Shown piece by piece: positions 35,263 through 46,007 of a stretch of DNA of 64,000 bases. Source of the DNA: Ruegeria marisrubri. Its GTDB lineage: Bacteria > Pseudomonadota > Alphaproteobacteria > Rhodobacterales > Rhodobacteraceae. Location: the NCBI RefSeq assembly GCF_001507595.1, contig NZ_LQBQ01000039.1:62001-126000 (forward strand), given 5' to 3'. A program made the translations under genes and the position numbers. The notes under the pieces are model-generated. The model saw only the letters and a list, made by a program, of their open reading frames with translations, ran no database searches and was not told where the DNA came from. Within the stretch, counting starts at the first letter, position 1. The number at the start of each line of letters is the position of its first letter.

Positions 35263-36936
35263 ATGGCCAAAGCCAGGAACATCCTCTTCATCATGTTCGA
35301 CCAGCTGCGCTGGGACTATCTAAGTTGCTACGGCCATCCACACCTGCACACGCCCAACATTGACCGGCTGGCCGCGAAGGGCGTGCGCTTTACCCGGGCC
35401 TATATCCAGTCCCCGATCTGCGGCAGCTCGCGCATGTCCACCTATACCGGGCGCTATGTCCATTCGCATGGCGCGTCATGGAACGGCATTCCGCTGAAGG
35501 TCGGCGAGATGACCATGGGCGACCATCTGCGCAAGGCGGGCATGGACTGCTGGCTGGTCGGCAAGACCCACATGCGGGCCGACGCCGAAGGCATGGCGCG
35601 GCTGGGGCTGGAGCCGGACAGCCTGATCGGGGCGCGGGTCGCCGAATGCGGATTCGACGTGTTCGAGCGCGACGACGGCATGCTGCCCGAGGGGCCGGAC
35701 GGTTATTACGACCCAGACGGGGCCAAGGAATACAACCGCTATCTGCGCGAAAAGGGCTATCAGAGCGACAATCCCTGGCATGATTTCGCGAATTCCGGTC
35801 TGGACGAAGATGGCAATGTGCTGTCTGGCTGGTTTCTGAAAAACGCGCCGGAACCTGCCAACATCGCCGAGGAAGACAGCGAAACGCCCTATCTCACCGG
35901 GCGCGGCATGGCCTTCATGGAACGCCATCAGGGCCCGTGGTGCTGTCACCTGAGCTATATCAAGCCGCATTGGCCCTATATCGTGCCCGAGCCCTATGCC
36001 TCGATGTACGGCCCCGAGCATGTGCTGCCGGTCAACCGGTCCGAGGCCGAGCGGCAGAGCGCCCATCCGGTGTTGAAGGCATTCATGGACACCAAGGTGG
36101 GCGAGGCCTTTTCCCGGCAGGACGTGCGCGAGGCGGTGATCCCGGCCTATATGGGGCTGATCAAGCAGGCCGACGACCAGATGGGCAGGCTGTTCAAATG
36201 GCTCGAGGAAACCGGCCGCGACAAGGACACCATGATCGTGCTGACCTCGGATCACGGGGATTTCCTGGGCGATCACTGGATGGGCGAAAAGACGTTCTTC
36301 CACGATGCCTCGACCAAGGTTCCGCTGATCATCTACGACCCTTCACCGCAGGCGGATGCGACCCGCGGGATGGTCTGCGACGCGCTGGTGGAATCCATCG
36401 ATCTCGCCCCCACATTCGTCGAGGTGGCCGGTGGGCAGGTGGCCTCGCACATCCTCGAAGGCGAAAGCCTGCTGCCGATCCTGCATGGGCAGCGCAGCGA
36501 GACCCTGCGCGACTACGTGATCTGCGAATATGACTATTCCGCCTCGCCGGTCGCCGAAAAGCTGAACGCCGATGTGCGTGAGGCGGTCATGTTCATGATC
36601 GCCACCAAACGCTGGAAGCTGATCCATTGCGAGGGCGGATATCGCCCGATCCTGTTCGATCTGGAAAACGACCCGCAGGAACTGGTGGACCTGGGCGACA
36701 GCGAAGAGCATGCCGCGATCATCGACCAGCTGTATGACCACCTGTTCGCCTGGGCACGCCGTCCCGCGCAGCGCACCACGCGGTCGGCCGAGCAACTGAT
36801 CGAGATGCGGACGAAAAGCCGTGGCCGTGGCGTCGTGCTGGGGATCTACGACGAGAACGACGCGCCGCTGGAGCTGACGGTGAAGTATCGCGGACGAAAG
36901 GCGAAGCCCTACAAGGATTACCTGCAGAAAGGCTGA
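35263..36936 (+). CDS. Sulfatase-family hydrolase (alkaline phosphatase superfamily)
   Basis: The 557-residue cytoplasmic-looking enzyme has no signal peptide. Metal-binding NILFIMFDQLRWDYLSCYG starts it; Cys53 in SPICGSSRMSTYTGR is the C-x-S-x-R site that would become formylglycine. MIVLTSDHGDFLGDHWMGEK supplies the second metal/His cluster. Both sulfate esters and phosphonate or phosphate esters are possible substrates, because this subgroup (COG3119) includes choline sulfatases and phosphonate monoester hydrolases. It ends 12 bases from the end of the convergent PLP-lyase gene. A formylglycine-generating enzyme gene is not in the window. Confidence 0.85.
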   Translation: MAKARNILFIMFDQLRWDYLSCYGHPHLHTPNIDRLAAKGVRFTRAYIQSPICGSSRMSTYTGRYVHSHGASWNGIPLKVGEMTMGDHLRKAGMDCWLVGKTHMRADAEGMARLGLEPDSLIGARVAECGFDVFERDDGMLPEGPDGYYDPDGAKEYNRYLREKGYQSDNPWHDFANSGLDEDGNVLSGWFLKNAPEPANIAEEDSETPYLTGRGMAFMERHQGPWCCHLSYIKPHWPYIVPEPYASMYGPEHVLPVNRSEAERQSAHPVLKAFMDTKVGEAFSRQDVREAVIPAYMGLIKQADDQMGRLFKWLEETGRDKDTMIVLTSDHGDFLGDHWMGEKTFFHDASTKVPLIIYDPSPQADATRGMVCDALVESIDLAPTFVEVAGGQVASHILEGESLLPILHGQRSETLRDYVICEYDYSASPVAEKLNADVREAVMFMIATKRWKLIHCEGGYRPILFDLENDPQELVDLGDSEEHAAIIDQLYDHLFAWARRPAQRTTRSAEQLIEMRTKSRGRGVVLGIYDENDAPLELTVKYRGRKAKPYKDYLQKG

Positions 36937-36948
36937 CCCGGCGGGCTT

Positions 36949-38370
<1,422 letters not shown>

Positions 38371-38373
38371 TTC

Positions 38374-39513
38374 TTATCCTTTCCCGGCCAGCAGCAGGGC
38401 CAGCGAGATCCCCAGATAGTTGCCGATGGCAAAGCCCAGAATGCCGGTCGCCATGCCTGACATCAGGATCGCCGGGTTGCGCAGGCTGCGCGACACCATC
38501 GGCACGAAGGCAGGCGACATGACCGCGGCGACCGAGGTGATCAGAAAGGTGTCCCGGTCGATCCGAGCGAACCGCGCCAGAAGGGCGTGCAGGGCAAAGC
38601 TGCCGAAGGTGGCGGCGACGCAGAACACGAGGATCGACATGTCCATTCCCGCCAGCGCCGTCAGGTCCATCGAGGCGGCGACGCAGAAGGAAAAGACATA
38701 GATCAGATACATGCCCATATGCGGCGCGGCCCGGTTCAGGCGCAGCGCCGGAAGGAAAGAGCCGGCGATGCCGAAGGTGGTCAACAGCACGATCGTCAGG
38801 ATCTGCGGGTTGGCGAAAGGCAACATCGGCGCAAGTACAACCGCCAGCCCCACGCACAGCACAGCCGCTGAGAAGGCGACCAGTCCGGGCACGACCATGC
38901 CGGAACGATTTTGCGCTTCAGTCGGCAACGGTTCTGGATCTGCGTTCTTGTCCGTGGTGAATCCGGGCAGGAAACCGCCAAGAACCCGTGGCGCCATCGT
39001 CAGCACGAACAGCAGATAGATCGACCCGACCACGGTATCCACCGTCGCAAACAACAGATAGCGCGCATCGGGGATCCCGAGCGCCAGCTTGATCGCCCCC
39101 ATGTTCGCGATGCCGCCCGTGTACATCCCGACCGCCATGCCCGAAAGCTGCTCGACACGTTCGACGCCCTGGCTGGTGAACAGGTGGTAGAGAGCGGTTG
39201 CCAGCGCCACCACCGCGATGACCGCAAGCAGCATCGACAGCATCGCGCGCCCGGCGACGTGACCCCAGGCGCGCACATCCACGGCGAACAGCAGCAGGGG
39301 CAGGGCCAGACCCAGACTTGCCTCTGTGATCGAGGTGCGAATTTCCGCGCCGCTCTCCGGCAGCAGCCCGGTCAGCCCCAGCAACAGCCCGGCGGCGTAA
39401 CACAGAACGATCGGCCCGACCTTGGCGAACAGCGACACCCGCAGGGCCAGCAGCACCAGGCCCGCCGGCGCGAGCAGATACAGTGCCGCAAGAAATACCT
39501 GATCCGTCTGCAC
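38374..39513 (-). CDS. DUF819 family membrane protein (putative transporter)
   Basis: The 379-residue protein has about ten membrane segments. VGMYTGGIANMGAIKLALGI, FATVDTVVGSIYLLFVLTMA and the glycine-rich C-terminal repeat match the DUF819/YjcL family, which resembles secondary transporters with two inverted halves. I chose the GTG at 39513 because the sequence GAGAGGGGGGA lies directly before it and the upstream frame has no membrane or conserved sequence. It could import the substrate of the PLP lyase encoded 3 bases downstream. This role is inference. Confidence 0.8.
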   Translation of the reverse strand: MQTDQVFLAALYLLAPAGLVLLALRVSLFAKVGPIVLCYAAGLLLGLTGLLPESGAEIRTSITEASLGLALPLLLFAVDVRAWGHVAGRAMLSMLLAVIAVVALATALYHLFTSQGVERVEQLSGMAVGMYTGGIANMGAIKLALGIPDARYLLFATVDTVVGSIYLLFVLTMAPRVLGGFLPGFTTDKNADPEPLPTEAQNRSGMVVPGLVAFSAAVLCVGLAVVLAPMLPFANPQILTIVLLTTFGIAGSFLPALRLNRAAPHMGMYLIYVFSFCVAASMDLTALAGMDMSILVFCVAATFGSFALHALLARFARIDRDTFLITSVAAVMSPAFVPMVSRSLRNPAILMSGMATGILGFAIGNYLGISLALLLAGKG

Positions 39514-39666
39514 GTCCCATCCCCCCTCTCGGCGTGAGACTAGGCGGCGTGGGCACAGGCAGGCAAGACGCCTTGACGCAAGGTTTGTCGGCCGATCCAG
39601 CCATGGCAGAGTATGGAATACCCTGCTCGTGAAAGGGAACACACGTAGCTTCGAAGCCCTCGCCGC

Positions 39667-40281
39667 TCAGTCGGACAGAGACACCCACAGCACCCTGGCG
39701 TCTTCTTCGCTGGTCGAAACGCAGCCATGCCCCATGCCGCTGTCGTAATAGACCGAGTCGCCCGCCTTCATGTGCAAGGGGCGATAATGCTCGGTATAGA
39801 GGATGACCTCGCCGCTGATCACATACATGAACTCTTCGCCCCGGTGACGCACCCAGGTGTCGAACTCGGTCACGTCGCGCGCCTTGATCGTGCTGATATA
39901 GGGGACCATGCGCTTGGTGGTCAGCTCGTTGCACAGCAGCTCGTGATCATAGGTGCGGGTGACCTGATGCTCGCCTTCGCCCGCGCGGGTATGGTCGCGG
40001 CGGCCCGAGATGTCGCTCTGCGCCGACTGCACGAACAGCTGCGGCGTTTCCAGATCCAGCGTCTGCATCAGGCGGCGGATGATTTCGAAGCTCGGGCGCG
40101 TCTGGTTGTTCTCGATCTTCGACAGGGTCGAGCGCCCGATGGCCGCCGCCTTGGCGGCTTCCTCCAGCGTCAGCCCTTTTTCCTTGCGGGCGTCGCGAAT
40201 CATTTTTCCCAACAGTTCCCCGTCCGGAGCCTCCATCGCCTCGGCTGCGGGTCCTGTTTCTTCTGGTTGAACCGGTTCCAT
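39667..40281 (-). CDS. XRE-family regulator with C-terminal cupin domain
   Basis: The 204-residue protein has a helix-turn-helix (LTLEEAAKAAAIGRSTLSKI, residues about 36-60) and a cupin fold (EEFMYVISGEVILYTEHYRP to MKAGDSVYYDSGMGHGCV). This architecture is that of PuuR/SutR-like regulators which sense small amino or polyamine compounds. It is divergent from lpd and is followed on its own strand, after 153 bases, by the DUF819 and PLP-lyase genes. It may therefore control either side. The AT-rich intergenic region contains an inverted repeat that could be its operator. Confidence 0.88.
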   Translation of the reverse strand: MEPVQPEETGPAAEAMEAPDGELLGKMIRDARKEKGLTLEEAAKAAAIGRSTLSKIENNQTRPSFEIIRRLMQTLDLETPQLFVQSAQSDISGRRDHTRAGEGEHQVTRTYDHELLCNELTTKRMVPYISTIKARDVTEFDTWVRHRGEEFMYVISGEVILYTEHYRPLHMKAGDSVYYDSGMGHGCVSTSEEDARVLWVSLSD

Positions 40282-40369
40282 GCGCTCAAATTCTCCTGAT
40301 TCTCGCGAAGCTTAGCTTTGATGCCTTTTCCAGTCAAAATTTCCCCTGAATATCTTTTGTTGATTATAG

Positions 40370-40382
40370 GGAAAAAGTTTCC
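40370..40382. promoter_or_regulatory. Candidate operator GGAAA-AAG-TTTCC
   Basis: A perfect 5-bp inverted repeat with a 3-base centre lies midway between the divergent XRE-cupin gene (start 40281) and lpd (start 40457). TTTCCCC at 40340-40346 and AAAGGGG at 40384-40390 add a second, wider inverted arm. XRE dimers usually bind such short palindromes close to their own promoter. Function is inferred. Confidence 0.4.
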
Positions 40383-40456
40383 TAAAGGGGACATACCGTT
40401 GCATACGGCGGATATATTCCTGTTTTCGAACATGTTTTCAGGGGGGGGACACACCG

Positions 40457-41839
40457 ATGAGCGCATATGACCTGATCGTGATCGGCGGCGGCCCGGGCGG
40501 CTATGTGGCCGCGATCCGGGCGGCGCAGCTGGGCATGAAGGTGGCCTGTGTCGAAGGCCGTGGCGCGCTGGGCGGCACATGTCTGAACGTGGGCTGCATC
40601 CCCTCCAAAGCCCTGCTGACCTCCTCGGCCAAATATGCCGAACTCTCCCACCTCTCCTCCCATGGCATTGCGGTCGAGGGGGCCAGCGTCGATCTGGGCG
40701 CCATGATGGGCCGCAAACACAAGATCGTGGGCGATCTGACCAAGGGCATCGCCTTTCTGTTCAAGAAGAACGGCGTCGATCTGATCGAAGGTTGGGCCAG
40801 CATCCCGGCCGCCGGTCAGGTCAAGGTTGGTGATGACCTTCACGAGGCCAGGAACATCCTGATCGCCACCGGCTCGGAGCCGACGCCGCTGCCGGGCATC
40901 GAGATCGACGAGGTGGATGTGCTGAGCTCTACCGGCGCGCTGTCGCTGGGTGCGGTGCCGGAACATCTGGTGGTGATCGGCGCGGGGGTGATCGGTCTGG
41001 AACTGGGTCAGGTCTGGGCGCGGCTCGGCGCGAAGGTGACCGTCGTGGAATATCTCGACCGCGTGCTGCCCGGCATCGACGGTGAAATCGCCAAGCTGGC
41101 ACAGCGGGCGCTGTCCAAGCGCGGGCTGAAATTCCAGCTGGGCCGGGCGCTGAAGGCCGTTGAAAAGACCAGTGACGGGCTGACCTTGACGCTCGACCGC
41201 GTGGGCAAGGACAAGGAAGAACTGCTGGAGGCCGACAAGGTGCTTGTCGCCGTGGGGCGCAGGCCGGTGACCCGTGGTCTTGGCCTGAAACACCTGGGCG
41301 TCGAGGTGAACGCGCGCGGCTTCATCGAGGTGGACGGATCGTTCCAGACCTCGGTTCCGGGCATCTACGCCATCGGCGACTGCATCCCCGGCCCGATGCT
41401 GGCGCACAAGGCGGAAGAGGACGGTGTCGCCTGCGTCGAAATGCTGGCCGGGTTGGCCGGGCACGTCGATTACAACACCGTTCCGGGCGTCGTTTACACC
41501 GACCCCGAGGTCGCCTCGGTTGGTCAGACAGAAGAAGCGCTGAAAGAGGCCGGTATCGACTACCGCGTCGGCAAGTTCGCCTTCATGGCCAACTCGCGCG
41601 CGCGCTCGACCGGGGAAACCGACGGTGCAGTCAAGGTTCTGGCCGCCGCCGACGGCAAGATCCTGGGCGCGCATATCTGTGGCGCGCATGGCGGCGACCT
41701 GATCGCGGAGCTGGTTCTGGCTATGACCATGGGGGCGACAGTTGCCGAGGTTGCCGCCACCTGCCACGCGCACCCGGCCATGGGAGAGGCAGTCAAGGAG
41801 GCCTGCCTCGACGCCATGGGCCGCGCGATCCACGCGTGA
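40457..41839 (+). CDS. lpd: Dihydrolipoyl dehydrogenase (L protein of glycine cleavage)
   Basis: The 460-residue flavoprotein has FAD motif [20 protein letters not shown], redox-active disulfide [16 protein letters not shown] motif [20 protein letters not shown] and C-terminal dimer interface with active-site His ([15 protein letters not shown]). It reoxidises the lipoyl arm of the H protein using NAD+. Placement at the head of lipA, the symporter and gcvTHP genes indicates that it serves glycine cleavage. An AGGGGGGGG ribosome binding stretch lies before the ATG. Confidence 0.95.
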   Translation: MSAYDLIVIGGGPGGYVAAIRAAQLGMKVACVEGRGALGGTCLNVGCIPSKALLTSSAKYAELSHLSSHGIAVEGASVDLGAMMGRKHKIVGDLTKGIAFLFKKNGVDLIEGWASIPAAGQVKVGDDLHEARNILIATGSEPTPLPGIEIDEVDVLSSTGALSLGAVPEHLVVIGAGVIGLELGQVWARLGAKVTVVEYLDRVLPGIDGEIAKLAQRALSKRGLKFQLGRALKAVEKTSDGLTLTLDRVGKDKEELLEADKVLVAVGRRPVTRGLGLKHLGVEVNARGFIEVDGSFQTSVPGIYAIGDCIPGPMLAHKAEEDGVACVEMLAGLAGHVDYNTVPGVVYTDPEVASVGQTEEALKEAGIDYRVGKFAFMANSRARSTGETDGAVKVLAAADGKILGAHICGAHGGDLIAELVLAMTMGATVAEVAATCHAHPAMGEAVKEACLDAMGRAIHA

Positions 41840-41852
41840 ACGGGGGCGCCAG

Positions 41853-42797
41853 ATGACCATCCAGCTTCGCCCCCGCCACCCGGAAAAGGCCAAGAAGGCC
41901 GACAGCGAGATCCCGCGCAAGCCGAAGTGGATCCGCAAGAAGAAGATCGAAAGCGCAGAGTATTATGAAACCCGTCGTCTGATGCGGGATCATGACCTGG
42001 CGACCGTTTGCGAAGAGGCGGCCTGTCCGAACATCGGCGAATGCTGGTCCAAGCAGCACGCCACCATGATGATCATGGGCGAGATCTGCACGCGCGGATG
42101 TTCGTTCTGCAACGTCGCCACCGGCCGGCCCGACGCGCTGGACAAGTTCGAGCCGGGGCGGGTCGCAGCAGCCGTGAAAAAGCTGGGCCTGCGCCATGTG
42201 GTCATCACCTCGGTGGATCGCGACGATCTGGCCGATGGCGGGGCCGCGCACATAGCCCAGACCATCCGTGCCGTGCGCCATCAGAACCCGGAAACGACCG
42301 TCGAGGTCCTGACGCCGGACTTCCTGGGCAAGGGGGGCGCCGCCAATATCGTCTTTGACGCAGCGCCGGACGTGTTCAACCACAACCTTGAAACCGTGCC
42401 GCATCTCTATCCCACGGTCCGCCCCGGCGCGCGCTACTATGCGTCGCTGCGGCTACTGGACGATGCCAAACGGGCCAACCCGAAAATCTTCACCAAATCC
42501 GGACTCATGGTGGGGTTGGGGGAAACACTGAACGACGTGCGGCAGGTCATGGACGATCTGCGCGCGGCCAATGTCGATTTCCTGACCGTGGGGCAGTATT
42601 TGCAGCCCACGCCGAAACATCACCCGATCGACCGGTTCTGGTCGCCCGAGGAATTCGCGCAGTTGGAACAGATCGCCCGCGCCAAGGGCTTTGTGCATGT
42701 GTCGGCCACGCCGCTGACCCGGTCGTCGTTCCACGCCGACGAAGATTTCGCCGCCCTGAAGCAGGCCCGCCAGCGGGCGCTCGCTCAAGGGGCATAA
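41853..42797 (+). CDS. lipA: Lipoyl synthase
   Basis: The 314-residue radical-SAM enzyme inserts two sulfurs into octanoyl-protein. The auxiliary 4Fe-4S motif is [12 protein letters not shown], the SAM cluster motif is CTRGCSFC, and the C-terminal RSSFHAD provides the serine ligand. The start at 41853 is 13 bases after the lpd stop with GGGGGCG upstream. Clustering with gcvH suggests it lipoylates the H protein, while also being usable for other lipoyl enzymes. Confidence 0.95.
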   Translation: MTIQLRPRHPEKAKKADSEIPRKPKWIRKKKIESAEYYETRRLMRDHDLATVCEEAACPNIGECWSKQHATMMIMGEICTRGCSFCNVATGRPDALDKFEPGRVAAAVKKLGLRHVVITSVDRDDLADGGAAHIAQTIRAVRHQNPETTVEVLTPDFLGKGGAANIVFDAAPDVFNHNLETVPHLYPTVRPGARYYASLRLLDDAKRANPKIFTKSGLMVGLGETLNDVRQVMDDLRAANVDFLTVGQYLQPTPKHHPIDRFWSPEEFAQLEQIARAKGFVHVSATPLTRSSFHADEDFAALKQARQRALAQGA

Positions 42798-42820
42798 CCT
42801 GACGCAATGGGAGGGAATCC

Positions 42821-44191
42821 ATGGAAGCGTTAAATTCAATCGTAGGGGCCATCAATGGCGTCGTATGGGGGCCGATGATGCTGGTCCTCATTCTCGGCGT
42901 CGGCTTCTTCCTGCAGGTCGGGCTGAAATTCATGCCCATTTTCAAGATCGGCAAGGGCTTTGCCCTGCTGTGGCATGGCCGCGCGGGCCATGGCGCCGGT
43001 CAGATCACGCCGTTCCAGGCGCTGATGACCTCGCTGTCGGCAACCATCGGCACCGGCAACATCGCCGGCGTGGCCACCGCCGTGTTCCTCGGCGGTCCGG
43101 GGGCGCTGTTCTGGATGTGGATGACGGCACTGGTGGGCATGGCCACCAAATATGCCGAGGCCGTCTGCGCCGTGAAATACCGTGAGCAGGACGAAGAGGG
43201 CAACTATATCGGCGGCCCGATGTTCTATATCAAGAACGGCCTGAGCCGGAAATGGTACTGGCTGGCCCCGGCCTTTGCGGGCTTCGGTGCGATCGCCGCG
43301 TTCGGCATCGGCAACGGCGTGCAGGCCAACGGCGTCGCCGACGTGATGCACGAAAGCTTTGGTGTGCCCGAGGTCGCCACGGGTCTGGTCCTGATGGTTC
43401 TGACCGCAGGCGTCATCCTGGGCGGCATCACCCGCATCGGCGCCGTCGCCGAAAAGCTGGTTCCGTTCATGGCCGTGACCTACATCCTGGCCGGTCTGCT
43501 GGTCCTGCTGCTGAACATCGGCGCGCTGGGCAACGCACTGAGCCTTGTCTTCACCCATGCCTTTACCCCGTCGGCAGCCGAAGGCGGCTTTGCCGGTGCG
43601 GCGGTCTGGGCCGCGATCCGCTTCGGCGTGGCGCGCGGCGTGTTCTCGAACGAAGCCGGCCTCGGCTCGGCCCCGATCGCACATGCCGCAGCCGAAACCG
43701 CGGGTCCGGTCAATCAGGGCCTGGTGGCCATGTTGGGCACTTTCATCGATACCATCATCGTGTGCTCGATCACCGGCCTGGCAATCATCGCATCCGGCGT
43801 CTGGACCTCGGGCGAATCCGGTGCTGCGCTGACCTCGCTGGCCTTCGAGACCACCCTGCCCGGAATCGGCGGCTACATCATCGCGATTTCGCTGTCGATC
43901 TTTGCCTTCACCACCATCCTGGGCTGGTCCTACTATGGCGAGAAATGCGTCGAGTTCTTCTTCGGCGTGAAGGCGCTGCTGCCGTTCCGCCTGCTGTGGT
44001 GCGTCGCCATCCCGGTCGGTGCGACCCTGAACCTGGGCTTCATCTGGCTGCTGGCCGACACGCTGAACGCCATGATGGCGATTCCGAACCTGATCGCGCT
44101 GGCCCTGCTGAGCCCGGTCGTCTTCAAGGTCACCCGCGAGTTCTTCGCCTCGGGCGGCGCGACGGAACCCGAAGCCGACGTGGCCAAGTAA
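42821..44191 (+). CDS. Sodium:alanine/glycine symporter (AGCS family)
   Basis: The 456-residue protein has about eleven membrane segments and the AGCS signatures ALMTSLSATIGTGNIAGVAT, GGPGALFWMWMTALVGMATK, RGVFSNEAGLGSAPIAHAAA and LGWSYYGEKC. It imports glycine or alanine with Na+. The surrounding genes all serve glycine catabolism, so glycine is the likely physiological substrate. The Na+ gradient could come from the Nqr complex encoded about 13 kb away. It starts 23 bases after lipA with GGGAGG upstream. Confidence 0.93.
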   Translation: MEALNSIVGAINGVVWGPMMLVLILGVGFFLQVGLKFMPIFKIGKGFALLWHGRAGHGAGQITPFQALMTSLSATIGTGNIAGVATAVFLGGPGALFWMWMTALVGMATKYAEAVCAVKYREQDEEGNYIGGPMFYIKNGLSRKWYWLAPAFAGFGAIAAFGIGNGVQANGVADVMHESFGVPEVATGLVLMVLTAGVILGGITRIGAVAEKLVPFMAVTYILAGLLVLLLNIGALGNALSLVFTHAFTPSAAEGGFAGAAVWAAIRFGVARGVFSNEAGLGSAPIAHAAAETAGPVNQGLVAMLGTFIDTIIVCSITGLAIIASGVWTSGESGAALTSLAFETTLPGIGGYIIAISLSIFAFTTILGWSYYGEKCVEFFFGVKALLPFRLLWCVAIPVGATLNLGFIWLLADTLNAMMAIPNLIALALLSPVVFKVTREFFASGGATEPEADVAK

Positions 44192-44198
44192 ACCAACC

Positions 44199-44222
44199 GG
44201 CGGGGCCGCCACAGGCCCCGCC
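44199..44222 (+). terminator. GC-rich hairpin after the symporter gene
   Basis: GGCGGGGCC and GGCCCCGCC form a perfect 9-bp stem with a 6-base loop, starting 8 bases after the stop codon. No T-run follows, so it may act as a weak terminator, a transcript-stabilising hairpin or a factor-dependent site that lowers read-through into gcvT. Confidence 0.5.
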
Positions 44223-44260
44223 ACCCCCGAAAACGAAAATCCGTTCCGAGGACGCAACCA

Positions 44261-44416
44261 ATGGCCAGCACTGCTTTGACGCCGAACCTGAGACAGGGAT
44301 CGCGCCGGTCGGCGGCGGCCTCGGACACTGGCGGCTTTCCCAATTCCGGATTCGGCCCTAACCTCACCTGTGTCGTGTGCAAGGCTCTTTGCACGTCCAG
44401 GGTTGTCCGCGACTGA
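44261..44416 (+). CDS. Candidate 51-residue Cys-containing small ORF before gcvT
   Basis: An ATG at 44261 is preceded by GAGGA at 44248-44252, a well-spaced ribosome binding site. The frame encodes 51 residues ending NLTCVVCKALCTSRVVRD with three Cys. It lies between the symporter and gcvT, ending 29 bases before gcvT. A hairpin GTGCAA-N6-TTGCAC (44377-44394) lies inside its 3' part. It could be a leader peptide or chance. No family is recognised. Confidence 0.3.
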   Translation: MASTALTPNLRQGSRRSAAASDTGGFPNSGFGPNLTCVVCKALCTSRVVRD

Positions 44417-44445
44417 CCTGAACACTCACGAGAAAGGCACTTGTC

Positions 44446-45543
44446 ATGACTGACGCGCCCAAACGCACCCCGCTCTACGACCTGCATGTCGAGCTTGGCG
44501 GCAAGATGGTCGATTTTGCCGGCTGGGAAATGCCGGTGCAGTACCCCATGGGCATCATGGGCGAGCACAAGCAGTGCCGCGAAAAGGCCGCGCTGTTCGA
44601 CGTGTCGCACATGGGGCAGGTGATCCTGCGCGGCGAGAACGTGGGAGAGAAGCTCGAAACGCTCTGCCCGCAGGCCTACGCCACCCTGAAAGAGGGCAAG
44701 GCCCGCTACGGTTTCTTCACCAATGACGAGGGCGGCATCATGGACGACCTGATCGTCTCGAACGCGGGCGATCACTTCTTCGTCGTTGTCAACGCCGCCC
44801 TGCGCCACCAGGACATTCCGCACATGCAGGCGAACCTGGAAGGTGTCGAAGTGACCGAGATCTTCGACCGCGCGCTGGTCGCGGTGCAGGGCCCCAAGGC
44901 CGAGGATGTCGTCGGCGGTCTGTGTCCGGCAGCGCGTGACCTGAAATTCATGGAAACCACCCTGGCCGAGATCAACGGCGTCGAGTGCCGCGTTTCGCGC
45001 CTCGGCTATACCGGCGAGGACGGCTATGAAATCTCGATCCCCGAGGACAAGGCGGTCGAGATCACCCGGGCCTTCCTTGCGCACGAGGATTGCGAGCCGG
45101 CCGGTCTGGGCGCGCGCGACAGCCTCCGGCTCGAAGCGGGCCTGTGCCTCTACGGCAATGACATCGACCAGACCACCTCGCCCGTCGAGGCGAACCTGGC
45201 CTGGGCGATCCAGAAACGCCGCAAGGAGGAGGGCGGCTTCCCCGGCGCTGCCCGCATCCAGAAGGAACTGGCCGAAGGCCCGTCCCGCAAACTCGTCGGC
45301 ATCAGGCCCGAGGGCCGCGCCCCGGCGCGTCAGGGCGTCGAGATCCAGAGCCTCGAAGGCGAAACCATCGGCCAGATCACTTCGGGCGGCTTCGGCCCAA
45401 CCGTCGGCGGCCCGGTCGCCATGGGTTACGTCGCCGCCGGGCACAACGAGCCTGGCCAGAAGGTCAACCTGATCATCCGTGGCAAGGCGCAACCGGCCGA
45501 GGTCGTCGCGCTGCCCTTCGTCACCCAGAACTACAAACGCTGA
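44446..45543 (+). CDS. gcvT: Glycine cleavage system T protein (aminomethyltransferase)
   Basis: The 365-residue protein transfers the methylene group from the H-protein lipoyl arm to tetrahydrofolate and releases ammonia. LYDLHVELGGKMVDFAGWEM at the N-terminus, FDVSHMGQV, GYTGEDGYEI and GLGARDSLRLEAGLCLYGND are the family's folate and active-site regions. GAGAAAGG stands before the ATG. gcvH follows after 16 bases. Confidence 0.96.
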   Translation: MTDAPKRTPLYDLHVELGGKMVDFAGWEMPVQYPMGIMGEHKQCREKAALFDVSHMGQVILRGENVGEKLETLCPQAYATLKEGKARYGFFTNDEGGIMDDLIVSNAGDHFFVVVNAALRHQDIPHMQANLEGVEVTEIFDRALVAVQGPKAEDVVGGLCPAARDLKFMETTLAEINGVECRVSRLGYTGEDGYEISIPEDKAVEITRAFLAHEDCEPAGLGARDSLRLEAGLCLYGNDIDQTTSPVEANLAWAIQKRRKEEGGFPGAARIQKELAEGPSRKLVGIRPEGRAPARQGVEIQSLEGETIGQITSGGFGPTVGGPVAMGYVAAGHNEPGQKVNLIIRGKAQPAEVVALPFVTQNYKR

Positions 45544-45559
45544 AGCCAGGAGAGAGAAC

Positions 45560-45925
45560 ATGGCAACCTATTACTCGGAAGAGCATGAGTGGATCACCGT
45601 CGAGGGCGACATTGCCACGCTGGGCATCACCCAGCACGCCGCCGACCAGCTGGGCGAAGTGGTGTTCGTCGAGCAGAAAGAGGCCGGCGAAGAGTTCGAA
45701 AAGGGCGACGAGATCGGCGTGATCGAGTCGGTCAAGGCTGCTTCGGAGATCTATGCGCCGGTCGATGGCGAGGTGGTCGAGGTCAACGAGACGCTGGCCG
45801 ACAATCCCGGCGCGCTGAACGAAAGCCCCGAGGGCGACGCCTGGATCTACAAGATCAAGCTGTCGGACGCCTCGCAGCTGGAAGACCTGATGGATCTGGA
45901 CGGCTACAAGGCCCTGATCGGCTGA
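45560..45925 (+). CDS. gcvH: Glycine cleavage system H protein
   Basis: The 121-residue lipoyl carrier shuttles the aminomethyl group between P, T and L proteins. The lipoylated Lys is in [16 protein letters not shown]. The N-terminal [20 protein letters not shown] is also typical. The ATG at 45560 follows CAGGAGAGAG. LipA and Lpd for its modification and reoxidation are encoded upstream in the same cluster. Confidence 0.97.
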   Translation: MATYYSEEHEWITVEGDIATLGITQHAADQLGEVVFVEQKEAGEEFEKGDEIGVIESVKAASEIYAPVDGEVVEVNETLADNPGALNESPEGDAWIYKIKLSDASQLEDLMDLDGYKALIG

Positions 45926-46007
45926 CCGCTTCATCTTTTCCCAAATACTCCCGCCGGAGGCTTCCGGGCTTTCCGGCGGGCGCAAAGTTTCAATCAGGAG
46001 CGCTGCA

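Noticed and set aside
44192..44445. Glycine riboswitch before gcvT
   Set aside because: I looked for the conserved glycine aptamer core in this gap and in the lpd upstream region and did not see it.
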